A program made the position numbers and the translations under genes. The notes under the pieces were generated by a model that was not told the origin of the DNA, did no database searches, and worked only from the letters and a program-made list of their open reading frames with translations. This document shows positions 43,264 through 52,778 of a stretch of DNA of 64,000 nt, one piece after another. Source of the stretch: Ypsolopha sequella (lineage: Eukaryota; Arthropoda; Insecta; Lepidoptera; Ypsolophidae); assembly GCA_934047225.1 (NCBI GenBank), contig OW204001.1:26308201-26372200 (forward strand), given 5' to 3'. Position 1 is the stretch's first letter; each line of letters starts with the position of its first letter.

Positions 43264-45767
43264 CAAGTGAAAGTGTTAGATTACTTAACATTTTTAGAAC
43301 GCCTGCTTGATAAAATTGCTGAGGATGACATGCAATGTTTTATTGTGGGGGATTTTAATATTGATTGCATAGGCGAGCCTAACTCTGAACAAAGAAAACT
43401 TTGCGATTTATTATCACTGTATGATTTAACTAATCTAGTATACTTTCCGACACGTGTGACTCACAAGTCGTCGACTAGTTTAGATCACGTATACACTAAC
43501 TTACCTCGTCAGTCCATCAGCGCAGTTCCAGTGTGCACTAACATCAGTGACCACTGTGGCATCCGCTGTGAAGTGTAGTGTCAACTGACCACGGCGCCTT
43601 CTCCGCGGTACGGTCGCATTAACTCCGACATGAACCGTGCTAACTTTGTAGCAGCTTTACAAAGCATTGACTGGGCCACTGTCCGCGAGCGTAACAATAA
43701 ATCGGTTGATAATATAGCAATGTCAGTGCTAACCGTGATCTCTAATTGTTATGAAGCCTGTTTTCCCGTTAAACTATTAAATGAAAAAAAGAAAACTTGG
43801 GTAACGAGCGAAATTCTCAATTTCAAATCTTTATTATTCGATATTTCTGAATTAGGGCAAAAACACCCACAAAATAAAGAAATTTCGACAGCGATCGAAA
43901 AATTAACATTATGTATGATAACCTCGTAAAAACTAGTAAAGCTAATTATTTCACTGACTTAATATCTAACAGTAAAAACGCATGCAAAACTATGTGGAAA
44001 GTAGTGAACCAGGAACGTGGCAAATGCGTAAAAATGTTGACAAGCTTCACTGACGTAGCCGTGGATTCCGACGGGAACAGGTTCTCCAGTAGGAAGGCCG
44101 CTGTCAACGCGATGAACGAGAGGTTCGTAGGTGCCGCGGCCGCGTGCGGCGCGCCACCTGCCGACCTAGCGTTCGTTCGCATGACACTATCTAACGCCGC
44201 GCGCCCGCCCGCCGACCGCTCGATGCGACTTCGTCCCTTTTGTGCCGATGAAGTGTACCGTATAATTATTAAACGAATTCCTAATAAACCCACGAGGGAT
44301 ATATACGGCATTTCCATGGAGCTGCTACACTTGACTGCTTTGCATTTGTCACCAATCTTAGCAGATTTATTTAATCAGTGCTCTAAAATTGGCTCATTCC
44401 CTACCTGCTTGAAGAAAAGCAAAATAGCACCCATCTTCAAAGCAAAGGGTAATGTTGAAATTATCGATGGCTACAGACCCGTCGCTGTAATCCCCTCAGT
44501 GGCCAAGGTGTATGAGAATGGTCTCAGTGAGCGACTCACCGAGCATCTTGTCGCGACCGATGCCCTCTCTGATAGGCAATATGCGTATCGTCCAGGTCGC
44601 TCCACCACTGACATGGCGAGAGAAGTCGTGCGCCGCGTCATGTCGGCCCGCGAGAACAAGCAGCACGTTGCAGTTTTGTTCTGTGACCTTTCGAAGGCCT
44701 TTGACGTAGCTGATCACCAAACACTGGCCGCTAAACTGCGCCACTATGGCATAAACGGTCCGGCTCACGCTCTTTTCACCGATCTCATGCACAATAGATC
44801 ACAAATCGTGGTGGGAGACAGAGGAGATACCAAGTCCGATCCTCTCAACATGTCGATGGGTGTAGCTCAAGGATCCTCGGTATCTAATATATTATTCACG
44901 TTGTTAATGAACGACTTACCTGAATCGATGGACACCTGTGAGATATTCATGTACGCAGATGATATTGCCGCCGTAGTATGTGCATCATCCGTTGACTTGC
45001 TTGAGGCCAAACTCAATGAAACAGCGGCTCGACTATCACAATGGTTTCAAGGTAACGGACTCGTCCTCAACTTGAAAAAAACCCATTTTATAAATTTTTG
45101 GCTAAGTGGACAACCAAAACCTCTATCAGTGGCAATTGGGAATACGCGAATCGAGCAGGTAGATTCCACGACCTTCCTCGGATTCGTATTGGATAGGGGC
45201 TTAAACTGGGCACGGCATATCGATGCACCATATATGCGGCTGGGGAGCGCTTGCTTCGCATTATGGAGGCTAGCGCAGGTAGTTCCACGTGACGTGGTGC
45301 GCGCCTGCTATTTTGCTACCGTGCACTCGATATTACAGTACGGCGCCGAGCTGTGGGCGTGCGCTGCCGACTGGAAGCGCGCGTTTCGCATGCAAAAGCG
45401 CGCAGTCCGAGCCATCATGCAGGTTTCTCGATCTGACACTGCAAAACCCCACTTCAAGTCCCTTAGAATACTAACGCTGCCTTCGTTGTTTATATTCCAG
45501 GTAGCAGTGTATGCGCGTGAAAATATTAACTGTTACAGTAAATGTAATAGAGCACGCAATGCTGGAAAACTTGTAGGTATTACTCATAGACTTACGAAGT
45601 CTAGTAAGTTGACACATGTTTTAGGTCCCAAAGTTTACAACCTGCTTCCAAGTGACGTATTACAGTCCCCCAATACAGCAATATTTAAAACCAGGCTTAA
45701 GTGCTGGCTTATCCAGCAGGCGTTTTACTGTCTGCAGGACTTTTTAGATAATACTAAAAGTAATTAA
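43264..45767 (+). pseudogene. LINE B ORF2, rest of endonuclease and RT
   Basis: The frame resumes at 43264 ('QVKVLDYLTFLERLL'), continues 'FIVGDFNIDCIGEP', 'SLDHVYTNLP' and 'ISDHCGIRCEV', and then is broken near 43578. A second piece runs 43630-43929, and the third (43911-45767, 618 aa) holds the RT. 'YRPGRSTTDMAREVV', 'VLFCDLSKAFDVADHQTLA', an unusual 'MGVAQGSSVSNILF' where most LINEs have G-V-P-Q-G-S, and the catalytic 'FMYADDIAAV' are visible. The C-terminus ends 'LQDFLDNTKSN'. The frameshifts at about 43580 and 43920 inactivate the copy. Confidence 0.9.
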
Positions 45768-46574
45768 CTGGTAGGGTAGGATGACTTACCTGCCTGTCGA
45801 TTAAAATGTTTGACATTCATTCAATATATAATTAATTTAATTATTTTGTGTGGCTGTACTTAGGTACAAATTTTTTAATATTGTATTTTTTTTTTTATAT
45901 GTGATTGTGCAAATTTTTGACATCTAATGTATCTAATTATATTGACATGTAATGAAAGTTATGTGTATGGTAAAAGGTGATATCAGCAGCTGGAACAGGG
46001 GCCCATAAGCTGTCCCAAATCCACGTCCATGCAAATTCAAGCTGCTGATATGCTACAAAAAGTAAGTACAAAATTTCCTACCAGAAAATGGTACTTAGAT
46101 GACGTCCTCAGCACGAATTCCTTCCGTACGCAGAGTCCAAAGTGTGCCGGTGTTGTGACACGTTGTTCACCTCCACGGATAACCTAAACCCAACCCACCT
46201 ACACCTGGATGCATCCAAACCCAGAAGAAATGGTAACCTGACAAAGTTCCGCACTTGTTGGAAACCGCATGGATGTAGGTTATGTCACACACACACAGGA
46301 ATCAAACAAAAAATAGTCTTCTCGTCAAAATATTGTCAGACCCTGACTCAATAATGTTTTTTAAGATGTCCACATCAATTTTCCACGTATTAAACCATTA
46401 ATATATTAAATATTAAAATCGACCTCGATCTTTTTCCATGTAGGCCTTTCCGAGGCTTTTTTTGACAGCTCCAAGTGTCCATAGACAAAAATACCATAGA
46501 CCACTATCGGATACGTTCAAAAACAATCATTTTATCCGAAACATTATGAATAAAATGATTATGATTATGATTAT
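45768..46574 (+). other. LINE B 3' untranslated region and tail
   Basis: There is no coding sequence. Around 45970-46050 the stretch 'gcagctggaacaggggccca' and 'aagctgctgatatgctac' resemble 3' UTRs of related insect LINEs. The part 46060-46500 has no recognisable content and could include a further small insert. The end 'aataaaatgattatgattat' at 46550-46574 is a simple-repeat tail typical of this LINE group. Confidence 0.6.
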
Positions 46575-47655
46575 CATATGTGCAAGAATCTTTCCTGCAA
46601 CGGCGAGTAGATAAATTTCTCGGTATGATCCGCAATCTGAGGCGTCACCTTTGCCTTTGTACAGAGTGCAAATGGAGGCGTCCTTCCATGCTTGTGGGAT
46701 GGTTTCTTTGGTCCAGATCTTCAAAATGAGTTCATATAAGCTTTTGTGGATAGCTGGACCACCGTACTTAAATATTTCTGGAGGTAGGCCATCGGAACCA
46801 GGGGCTTTACCATTTTGGAGTCGTTCAATAGACTTTCGCATTTCAAGGAAGGTGGGAGGATTGTCAAGTACAATGATTTCCGGCCTGCACGGTATGCTTG
46901 CAAGATACGTAGGGTCAAATGTAGAGCTGGGCGAATTGAGGACGCTCTGAAAATGCTCTGTCTATCTAGATAGAATGTCTTTTTTGTCTGTGAGACGTCT
47001 GGATCCATCAAGCGTGCGCATGGGAACAACCTTTTTTACTTTAGGTCCGAAGACGGTTTGGAGACTTTGGTAAAATTTCCCGATCTGCTTAGTATCAGCC
47101 AAACGTTGCAGCTCTTGTGCTCTTTCGAACCACCAAGCGTCCTTAAGGAAGCGGATTTGCCGTTTTAGTGTTTTTTGAACGGAACTTCTCTGAAATGACG
47201 TGGTGTTGGGATTCTGAAGAAAGCGTCTATGTTCTTCGAGAAGAGCTTTAATTTCGCGGTCATTCTCATCGAACCAGTCCTGGTGTTTTTTCGCTGGTAG
47301 CATGAGAGAATCAGACGCAGCGTCTGCCTTGATTAGGTTGTTAGCGATGGTTTCCCAGGATATGTCAATTGAATTCACGTTACCTGCAAGCTGATTTTTT
47401 GACGAAATAGCGCTGAAAGTGTTGTCAAGCCTGGCACTAGCATCGTTGTTATTGATAATATTTGAGAACAACGCTTTGATAGGCTTCTTATGAGGAGCTC
47501 GACGAGGTCTTTGTATAACTAGACGCAACTTGGTTCTAACGAGGCGGTGATCGGTCCAGCCATTGGCACCTCTCATTGCGCGGGTTATAAGCACATCTTT
47601 GAGATCCTTTCTTCGTACTATCACATAGTCTATAAGATGCCAGTGTTTTGATCTG
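46575..47655 (-). pseudogene. LINE D, 5' part: end of endonuclease, linker, start of RT
   Basis: On the minus strand, 'PRSKHWHLIDYVIVRRKDLK' and 'GWTDHRLVRTKLRLVI' are the last part of the endonuclease domain. A helical linker follows ('KRQIRFLKDAWWFERAQEL'), then the RT start with 'IERLQNGKAPGSDGLPPEI', 'IPQAWKDASICTLYKGKGD' and 'AVAGKILAHM'. Frames shift near 46960 and 46600. The sequence stops at 46575 inside the RT and continues exactly at 29420 on the far side of LINE B. The 5' end is truncated near 47655. Confidence 0.9.
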
Positions 47656-47710
47656 GGATTTATTGATTGATTAGTACTTACTAATGCATAAATAACATGC
47701 ATAAAAATAA

Positions 47711-47807
47711 GTTATAATATACCTATATAATCGGGTCTACCGCGATGTCCCCTTTTCGTAAAAAGGTAAAAATTGATCGCGGTAGACCCGATTATATATA
47801 TTATAAT
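47711..47807. repeat. Near-perfect 97-bp hairpin
   Basis: The arm 47725-47746 (containing AATCGGGTCTACCGCGAT) is the exact reverse complement of 47776-47797. Pairing extends outward through ttataatata/tatattataa with a 2-base bulge. The loop contains a smaller stem, CCTTTT with AAAAGG. It may be a tiny foldback element or a hairpin RNA source. Confidence 0.9.
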
Positions 47808-49159
47808 GTGTACACAACGCGAGAGTTTAAAAATAAGTTATTTATAAGGTTTCTTTAATATAGGCTAAGCTTTTTAAATGTGGGGAAAATTACACCCATT
47901 TTATAGACGTTTTAATTTAATTTTAATATTCTTTTTTTAAGTTATTTTTGTAATTTGTTCCCTGTCTGATTTTCAACAACATCAGACCACCTTTTAAGAT
48001 AGAGCCGTAGAGCTATCCTCCTTTTTTTCCTATTCCTTTTTTCTCTCAATAGGTATGTTTAATAATTTAGATACTTACCCATTTTAATAGCAATAATTAT
48101 TGTAATATTAATAGAAGATATTATGTTTAACCAATCAATTAGATATATTTAGGTTACTCTTGAGAACTCGTTTCATTCCATGAATGTGAAAACTTATTTT
48201 TCTCTTTCTTATTTTAATCTACATTGTTGACATTTCTACAATTTGGAAATAAACGTTATTAATTGACTAGTTTGTCTTTAGTCACAATTGTGACTGATGC
48301 CGGACCCAGGATAGGGCCCAAAATATATCTCACAATAACTTGAATTTTATTTTATTAAGTGTATATATAAATATATATATATTAACTACATTTCTACAAT
48401 TGTAATTCTTGTAATAATGATGTTGACAAAACTGGGTCAAATAGTGGACAGTAGTATCCACAAGGCCGCGGTCACGTTTCGCAAGGTGCATCAAATTTTG
48501 CGCCGATGAAGCACAAACTCGTCGTAGACCTAACCTGCAACGACGCAGCAATTATATTTAGAATAGAACACAAAATTAACGAGTTATTCTTTTCGTTCTT
48601 CCTAATTAATTTGTTTTAATTATAATAATAGTAAATACTCGTCACGAAAGTACATAAATTTATTAGCTGATAGTTACACCACAAAATATGTGGTTTAAAA
48701 TACGAATAAGTTTGCAATTAGTTAGAATTATTAAGTTAAGTATCTAGACATACCGAATATTATACACCCTTTATATTATAATATTAATGGTAAATTTGTG
48801 TAAGCCGTAAAATCGTTACTAAGTAAATCCTTCTGAGAATATGGTTTATATTCTTACATTTAGAATTTTAAGAAATTCTTTTTACAAAAAAGTATAATTA
48901 TGTTCAGCTGATAGATTAATAGGATATTTTTCTTTAGAATTATAAAGCCCATATTTAATATGAAGCATTGCAACTACCAAAAGATGGCCACAGAGTATTT
49001 TATAATTATGTTATGACATAATTTAACGCATAAATAATGCGTATAACAATGACGAAGTTTTTTTTATCGATGGAGATCTTATGGGAATTTTATATAATAA
49101 ATAAAATCAATGATTTTAATTTAGTGCTTCTAGTGATTTTCTATGGGCCATTGTGCTTT
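47808..49159. other. AT-rich spacer, no gene recognised
   Basis: I find no coding sequence. 'gactgatgccggacccagga' at about 48293 and pieces around 47940-48020 look like decayed repeats. The minus-strand frame at 48330-48551 is short and without recognisable motifs. Confidence 0.45.
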
Positions 49160-49297
49160 CGTCCCATAGACAAGACAAGACAAATACTCTTTATTGTACA
49201 CCAAAGTTAATAAAATAAGGTAAAAGAACAAACTTATGAGAGAAGGTAACAAATGGCGGCCTTATCACTTATAGCGATTTCTTCCAGACAACCCATA
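49160..49297 (-). mobile_element. 3' end of a lepidopteran LINE/SINE in the Helitron gene
   Basis: The minus strand reads 'CTGGAAGAAATCGCTATAAG', then 'GATAAGGCCGCC', and ends 'TGTACAATAAAGAGTATTTG' with a GTCTT repeat. This 3' end is shared by many lepidopteran retroposons. It cuts off the helicase frame after 'KAIIWV'. Only the tail is present, so it is a severely 5'-truncated insertion. Confidence 0.7.
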
Positions 49298-50063
49298 TAA
49301 TGGCTTTGCACTGTTTCAATATTTGTCCACGTGCTGATGATTTTGTGATGTCACATACCGGAAATTCATAATCAGCTACATTTAATGGTAATTTTAAACC
49401 AGAATGCGCGGTTCGTCCACCATCCATAAGGGTTGCCACTATCCCAGATGATGCTAGGGCAAGAACAATTTCTTTATTCACGCGGATTTCAGCGAAAATT
49501 AAATTTATTAAAAATGTTTTGTCGGTGCCGCCAGGTGAGTCTAAAAAAATTATACCACCTTGTTGTTTTTTATAATAATCCATGAATATATCATATGCTT
49601 GTTTTTGACTCTCAATTAATAAGGGTTTGTTGTGTTGGATGTAAAGCCTCAATTCGTCAATATTATAATTTGTTTCTCTTAAAAATTCACTGTTCATAAC
49701 ATCCAAATGACTTCGTTTAGGAGATTGAATACCTAGTTGTATTAAAGTTTGGTTAGAAATTGCTAAACATTTATCTTCTATCAATATCAAAGCTTTGTTA
49801 AAAATTTCTTCATTAAAATTAATTTCTAAGTCCGAATTTTGCGGTCGTAAATCAGCCAAGATGTCATCGCTCATATATTCTTGATATTTGAGCCATAGTC
49901 GATTTGGATTGGAAGGATTACATGTAGTTAGTATAATTGCGAATAACTCTCGAATTTGACTTGCTATTGCCGTTTGGGCTGCTTCATTTATAGCTAACTC
50001 CCAATGATTATCGTTTTCTAGTAAACCCAATCTTTGACATGCTTCGCGATATGTTTCACAAAT
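49298..50063 (-). pseudogene. Helitron helicase fragment, Pif1-like (segment 3)
   Basis: The frame reads 'CETYREACQRLGLLENDNHW', a signature of Helitron Rep-Hel proteins just before the helicase. It continues with 'ESQKQAYDIFMDYY' and the Walker A region 'IIFLDSPGGTDKTFLINL', then 'ALASSGIVATLMDGGRTAHS'. The P-loop has Asp where GGTGKT is expected, which should abolish ATP binding. It ends at 49298 in a retroposon tail and starts at 50063, where another element interrupts. Upstream coding continues at 52536-52680 and 57541-57713. Confidence 0.85.
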
Positions 50064-50510
50064 TGTAGCATTCGCTACAGGTATTCAACCTTTTTCATAT
50101 ATTTTTAGTCTTTCTTTATCGTTGATTGCTTTACTGAATTTTCAAATTCGAATATTTGGAATATCTTGTCACATTTTTTTGTTATTTATCTTATATCAAA
50201 GAGTATGGTGGTACAAGGAAGACAAATTTGCTACAGAAATATAAAATTTAAAATTTGATATCTATTTGGATTCTTGAAACAGAGCACATTTGCTCTAAAT
50301 ATTGTGAAAGCCAGTTTTTTTCTTTATTTCCTACGACCCTTCGGGTTTTTTAAGGGTTCTTCCCAGTTCTCCCCATTTCTTCTTCAATTCCTCCCACCAT
50401 CTCGTACGGTTGTACCTATTGAGGCCGGATATACGGACCACGTACCCTGGTGGGGTAAGCTGCCGGTATTAAAACAGAAGTCGGCTTGGCTTGATCGACT
50501 ACTCCCAGGA
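50064..50510 (+). repeat. Left arm, copy 1
   Basis: Nearly identical to 51734-52174 in the same direction, with only scattered differences such as 'atatcttgtc' against 'atatcatgtc' and 'cctacgaccc' against 'cctgcgaccc'. The match ends at 'gatcgactact'. Confidence 0.93.
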
Positions 50511-51069
50511 AGACTGGAAACACCTAAGTCACGAAGACACCCTTACCAGGTTTTTGTATCCGTAGCCTAGCATCCAGTAGTCTGGATATCCAGCATCAAT
50601 TATTTTCTTCCTTAGTGTAAAGCTAGATAACGATTGCTCTTAACACCTAAATGTTACGTTTTCTTCCGATTAGAAGTTATTAAAACTTCCGCGAAATCGT
50701 AGTTTCTGGGATCCTATAAATTTCGATATCCAAATTTAAATCCATTATTTTGTGAACAAATGCGTCGCTTAAGCTAAAAGAAAACAAAATCCTAAAATAA
50801 GACGAATTAGGCATAATTTTTGTGTTGATTTTATAAGTTCCTTAGTACCCAATACTCTACAGATAATATTGTGTTTTATACCATATTTTTTACTTCAGTT
50901 TTGTTTTTTTTAGTTCATTTAAAGTTTAATTATACAGTTTCTTTATCCTGATTTACCTCTTTTTTTTGGCTGTCACCAGGCTTGCCTGGTGGCAGTCCAA
51001 ATTTAGGCATAACCAACCAAATTACGCTCGTGATTATGAAGTAGCTAAAACTAATTTTAAAAAGAAACG
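50511..51069 (-). other. 3' untranslated part of the captured RRM gene, with hairpin
   Basis: This stretch follows the stop codon of the RRM gene on the minus strand and contains no coding sequence. At 50970-50996 a strong stem forms from CTGTCACCAGGC and GCCTGGTGGCAG. No poly(A) tract marks the border with the transposon arm at 50510, so capture as a complete polyadenylated cDNA is not shown. Confidence 0.55.
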
Positions 51070-51741
51070 CTACAAAATGATAGGTGCTGCCGCGCCATAC
51101 CCGCGTCTGTCGTCAGGGTACATGGGCGCGGGGGCTCCGTAGGGGTCAGCACGGGCGCCACGGTCCATCAGCGCGAACCCTCGTCGGTCCTCGCCTCCAT
51201 ACCCGCCGTACCGACCGTCACCGTATCCGCCCATCTGTCTGTCCATGCCGCGGTCGTACGATCCACCGCCCATCCCGTTCCGCATGCCCATGCCACCGCC
51301 CATACCGCCCATGTCCCGGCCGCCCATCCTGCCCATCGGGCGCGAGTCTCTCATGTAGGGAGCGTCCCGCCCGCCCATGTGTCCACCGCGCATCGGGCCG
51401 CCGCCGCGACGGTCCATACCACCGCCGTTCCTCATGCCACCACGCATGCCCCCGCGGCCGCCGCCACTGCCGCCACCGCGCTGCCCGCGCTCCTTGATGC
51501 GTCCCCGCTCCACTGTGATGACTCCGCCATTAAACGTAGAGTTGTGTAACGCTCTGATAGCGGCTGCGGCCTCGTCTTCGGTTTGCATGTATACGAAACC
51601 GCATCTGTTCATAATGTCGCATTCTGTGACGACTCCGAAACGCTCGAACAGTACACGGAGTTCTTCCGGCTTGGAACCCTGAGGCAGGCTGCCGACGAAC
51701 ACTTTCGTTTGCTTTTGTGTCGTTTGAGGATATTGTAGCAT
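51070..51741 (-). CDS. RNA-binding protein with one RRM and Gly/Arg/Met-rich tail, inside a transposon
   Basis: An intact 223-aa frame. Residues about 12-80 form an RRM: RNP2 'KVFVGSL', RNP1-like 'CGFVYMQT' and the loop 'RALHNSTFNGGVITVERG'. It resembles the RBM4/lark/RBM14 group, where RNP1 also lacks some aromatic residues. From residue 86 on the protein is RGG/GGM-rich ('GGMRGGMRNGGGMDRRGG'), a low-complexity tail common in hnRNP-like proteins. It probably binds RNA in the nucleus. Codon use is very GC-rich against AT-rich neighbours, as expected for a host gene. The start codon is supplied by the transposon arm (51734-51741), so the original 5' exon is probably missing. No intron interrupts it. 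Confidence 0.85.
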   Translation of the reverse strand: MLQYPQTTQKQTKVFVGSLPQGSKPEELRVLFERFGVVTECDIMNRCGFVYMQTEDEAAAAIRALHNSTFNGGVITVERGRIKERGQRGGGSGGGRGGMRGGMRNGGGMDRRGGGPMRGGHMGGRDAPYMRDSRPMGRMGGRDMGGMGGGMGMRNGMGGGSYDRGMDRQMGGYGDGRYGGYGGEDRRGFALMDRGARADPYGAPAPMYPDDRRGYGAAAPIIL

Positions 51742-52174
51742 TCGCTACAGGTATTCAACCTTTTTCATATATTTTTAGTCTTTCTTTATCGTTGATTGCT
51801 TTACTGAATTTTCAAATTCGAATATTTGGAATATCATGTCACATTTTTTTGTTATTTTTCTTATATCAAAGAGTATGGTGGTACAAGGAAGACAAATTTG
51901 CTACAGAAATATAAAATTTAAAATTTGGTATCTATTTGGATTCTTGAAACAGAGCACATATGCTCTAAATATTGTGAAAGCCAGTTTTTTTCTTTATTTC
52001 CTGCGACCCTTCGGGTTTTTTAAGGGTTCTTCCCAGTTCTCCCCATTTCTTCTTCAATTCCTCCCACCATCTCGTACGGTTGTACCTATTGAGGCCGGAT
52101 ATACGGACCACGTACCCTGGTGGGGTAAGCTTCCGGTATTAAAACAGAAATCGGCTTGGCTTGATCGACTACTG
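51734..52174 (+). repeat. Left arm, copy 2
   Basis: Direct repeat of 50064-50510. Together with the right arm directly after it, it would make a compact foldback of about 800 bp (51734-52531) without cargo. Confidence 0.93.
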
Positions 52175-52531
52175 CCATCGTACAACCGTACGAGATGGTG
52201 GGAGGAATTGAAGAAGAAATGGGGAGAACTGGGAAGAACCCTTAAAAAACCCGAAGGGTCGCAGGAAATAAAGAAAAAAACTGGCTTTCACAATATTTAG
52301 AGCAAATGTGCTCTGTTTCAAGAATCCAAATAGATATCAAATTTTAAATTTTATATTTCTGTAGCAAATTTGTCTTCCTTGTACCACCATACTCTTTGAT
52401 ATAAGATAAATAACAAAAAAATGTGACAAGATATTCCAAATATTCGAATTTGAAAATTCAGTAAAGCAATCAACGATAAAGAAAGACTAAAAATATATGA
52501 AAAAGGTTGAATACCTGTAGCGAATGCTACA
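52175..52531 (-). repeat. Right arm, inverted
   Basis: Reverse complement of most of the left arm, beginning 'atcgtacaaccgtacgagat' and ending 'gtagcgaatgctaca'. It meets left-arm copy 2 with only a few bases between them. Confidence 0.93.
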
Positions 52532-52535
52532 AAAT

Positions 52536-52680
52536 GTAACCATCGACAGTTTTTAGGTCTTCAAAACACGTTGGGCCACGAATAGTGTGAAGTAATAAAC
52601 GTAGATAGAAACATTCGGCGTTTTTGGGATGCACTGTGTAGACTCGTCCTATTGTGTTACTCTTGAACACTCCATCATGT
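52536..52680 (-). pseudogene. Helitron helicase fragment (segment 2)
   Basis: The minus strand reads 'GRVYTVHPKNAECFYLRLLL', a hallmark of Helitron Rep-Hel proteins, and ends 'FEDLKTVDGY' at the border with the RRM-carrying element. Its upstream edge is the Penelope insertion; the 12-bp sequence 'actccatcatgt' at 52669-52680 recurs at 57529-57540. Confidence 0.9.
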
Positions 52681-52778
52681 TTTATATAAAAACGGCTCAC
52701 CTCAATACGTGTTATGATCGGGAAAGCCGACCAGTTTCAGCAGATTTAGACTGCCTTCATCTGGGCGAGTAAAGACGT

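Larger units (their letters stand above)
29421..46574 (+). mobile_element. LINE B, nearly full length, interrupted by a Ty3 element and LINE A
   Basis: Its own sequence is 29421-30961, 38230-38260 and 43264-46574, about 4.9 kb in total. It begins with a GT repeat and ends with 'aataaaatgattatgattat'. The flanking LINE D frame (29420 and 46575) rejoins exactly when LINE B is removed, with a possible TTAT target duplication. The two inserts rejoin just as precisely. It encodes ORF1 (29500-30403) and ORF2 (from about 30640, then 38230-38260, then 43264-45767). Frame breaks in ORF1 and ORF2 indicate a dead copy. Confidence 0.9.
50064..52531. mobile_element. Long-inverted-repeat transposon carrying an RRM gene
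   Basis: The element starts TGTAGCATTCGCTACA and ends with the reverse complement. AAAT is present on both sides (50060-50063 and 52532-52535), and the Helitron helicase frame closes exactly when it is removed. Layout: left arm (50064-50510), cargo (50511-51733), a second direct copy of the left arm (51734-52174), then the right inverted arm (52175-52531). No transposase is seen. The tip is itself a small hairpin, TGTAGC-attc-GCTACA. The superfamily is unknown to me; long arms and lack of transposase suggest a foldback-type non-autonomous element. Confidence 0.85.

Noticed and set aside
49298..50063. Cellular PIF1 helicase gene
   Set aside because: The upstream motifs are specific to Helitron Rep-Hel proteins, the frame is split by two insertions, and the Walker A lysine region is altered (GGTDKT).
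51084..51497. Arg/Pro-rich open frames on the + strand opposite the RRM gene
   Set aside because: They are antisense shadows of the GC-rich glycine/arginine codons of the RRM gene.
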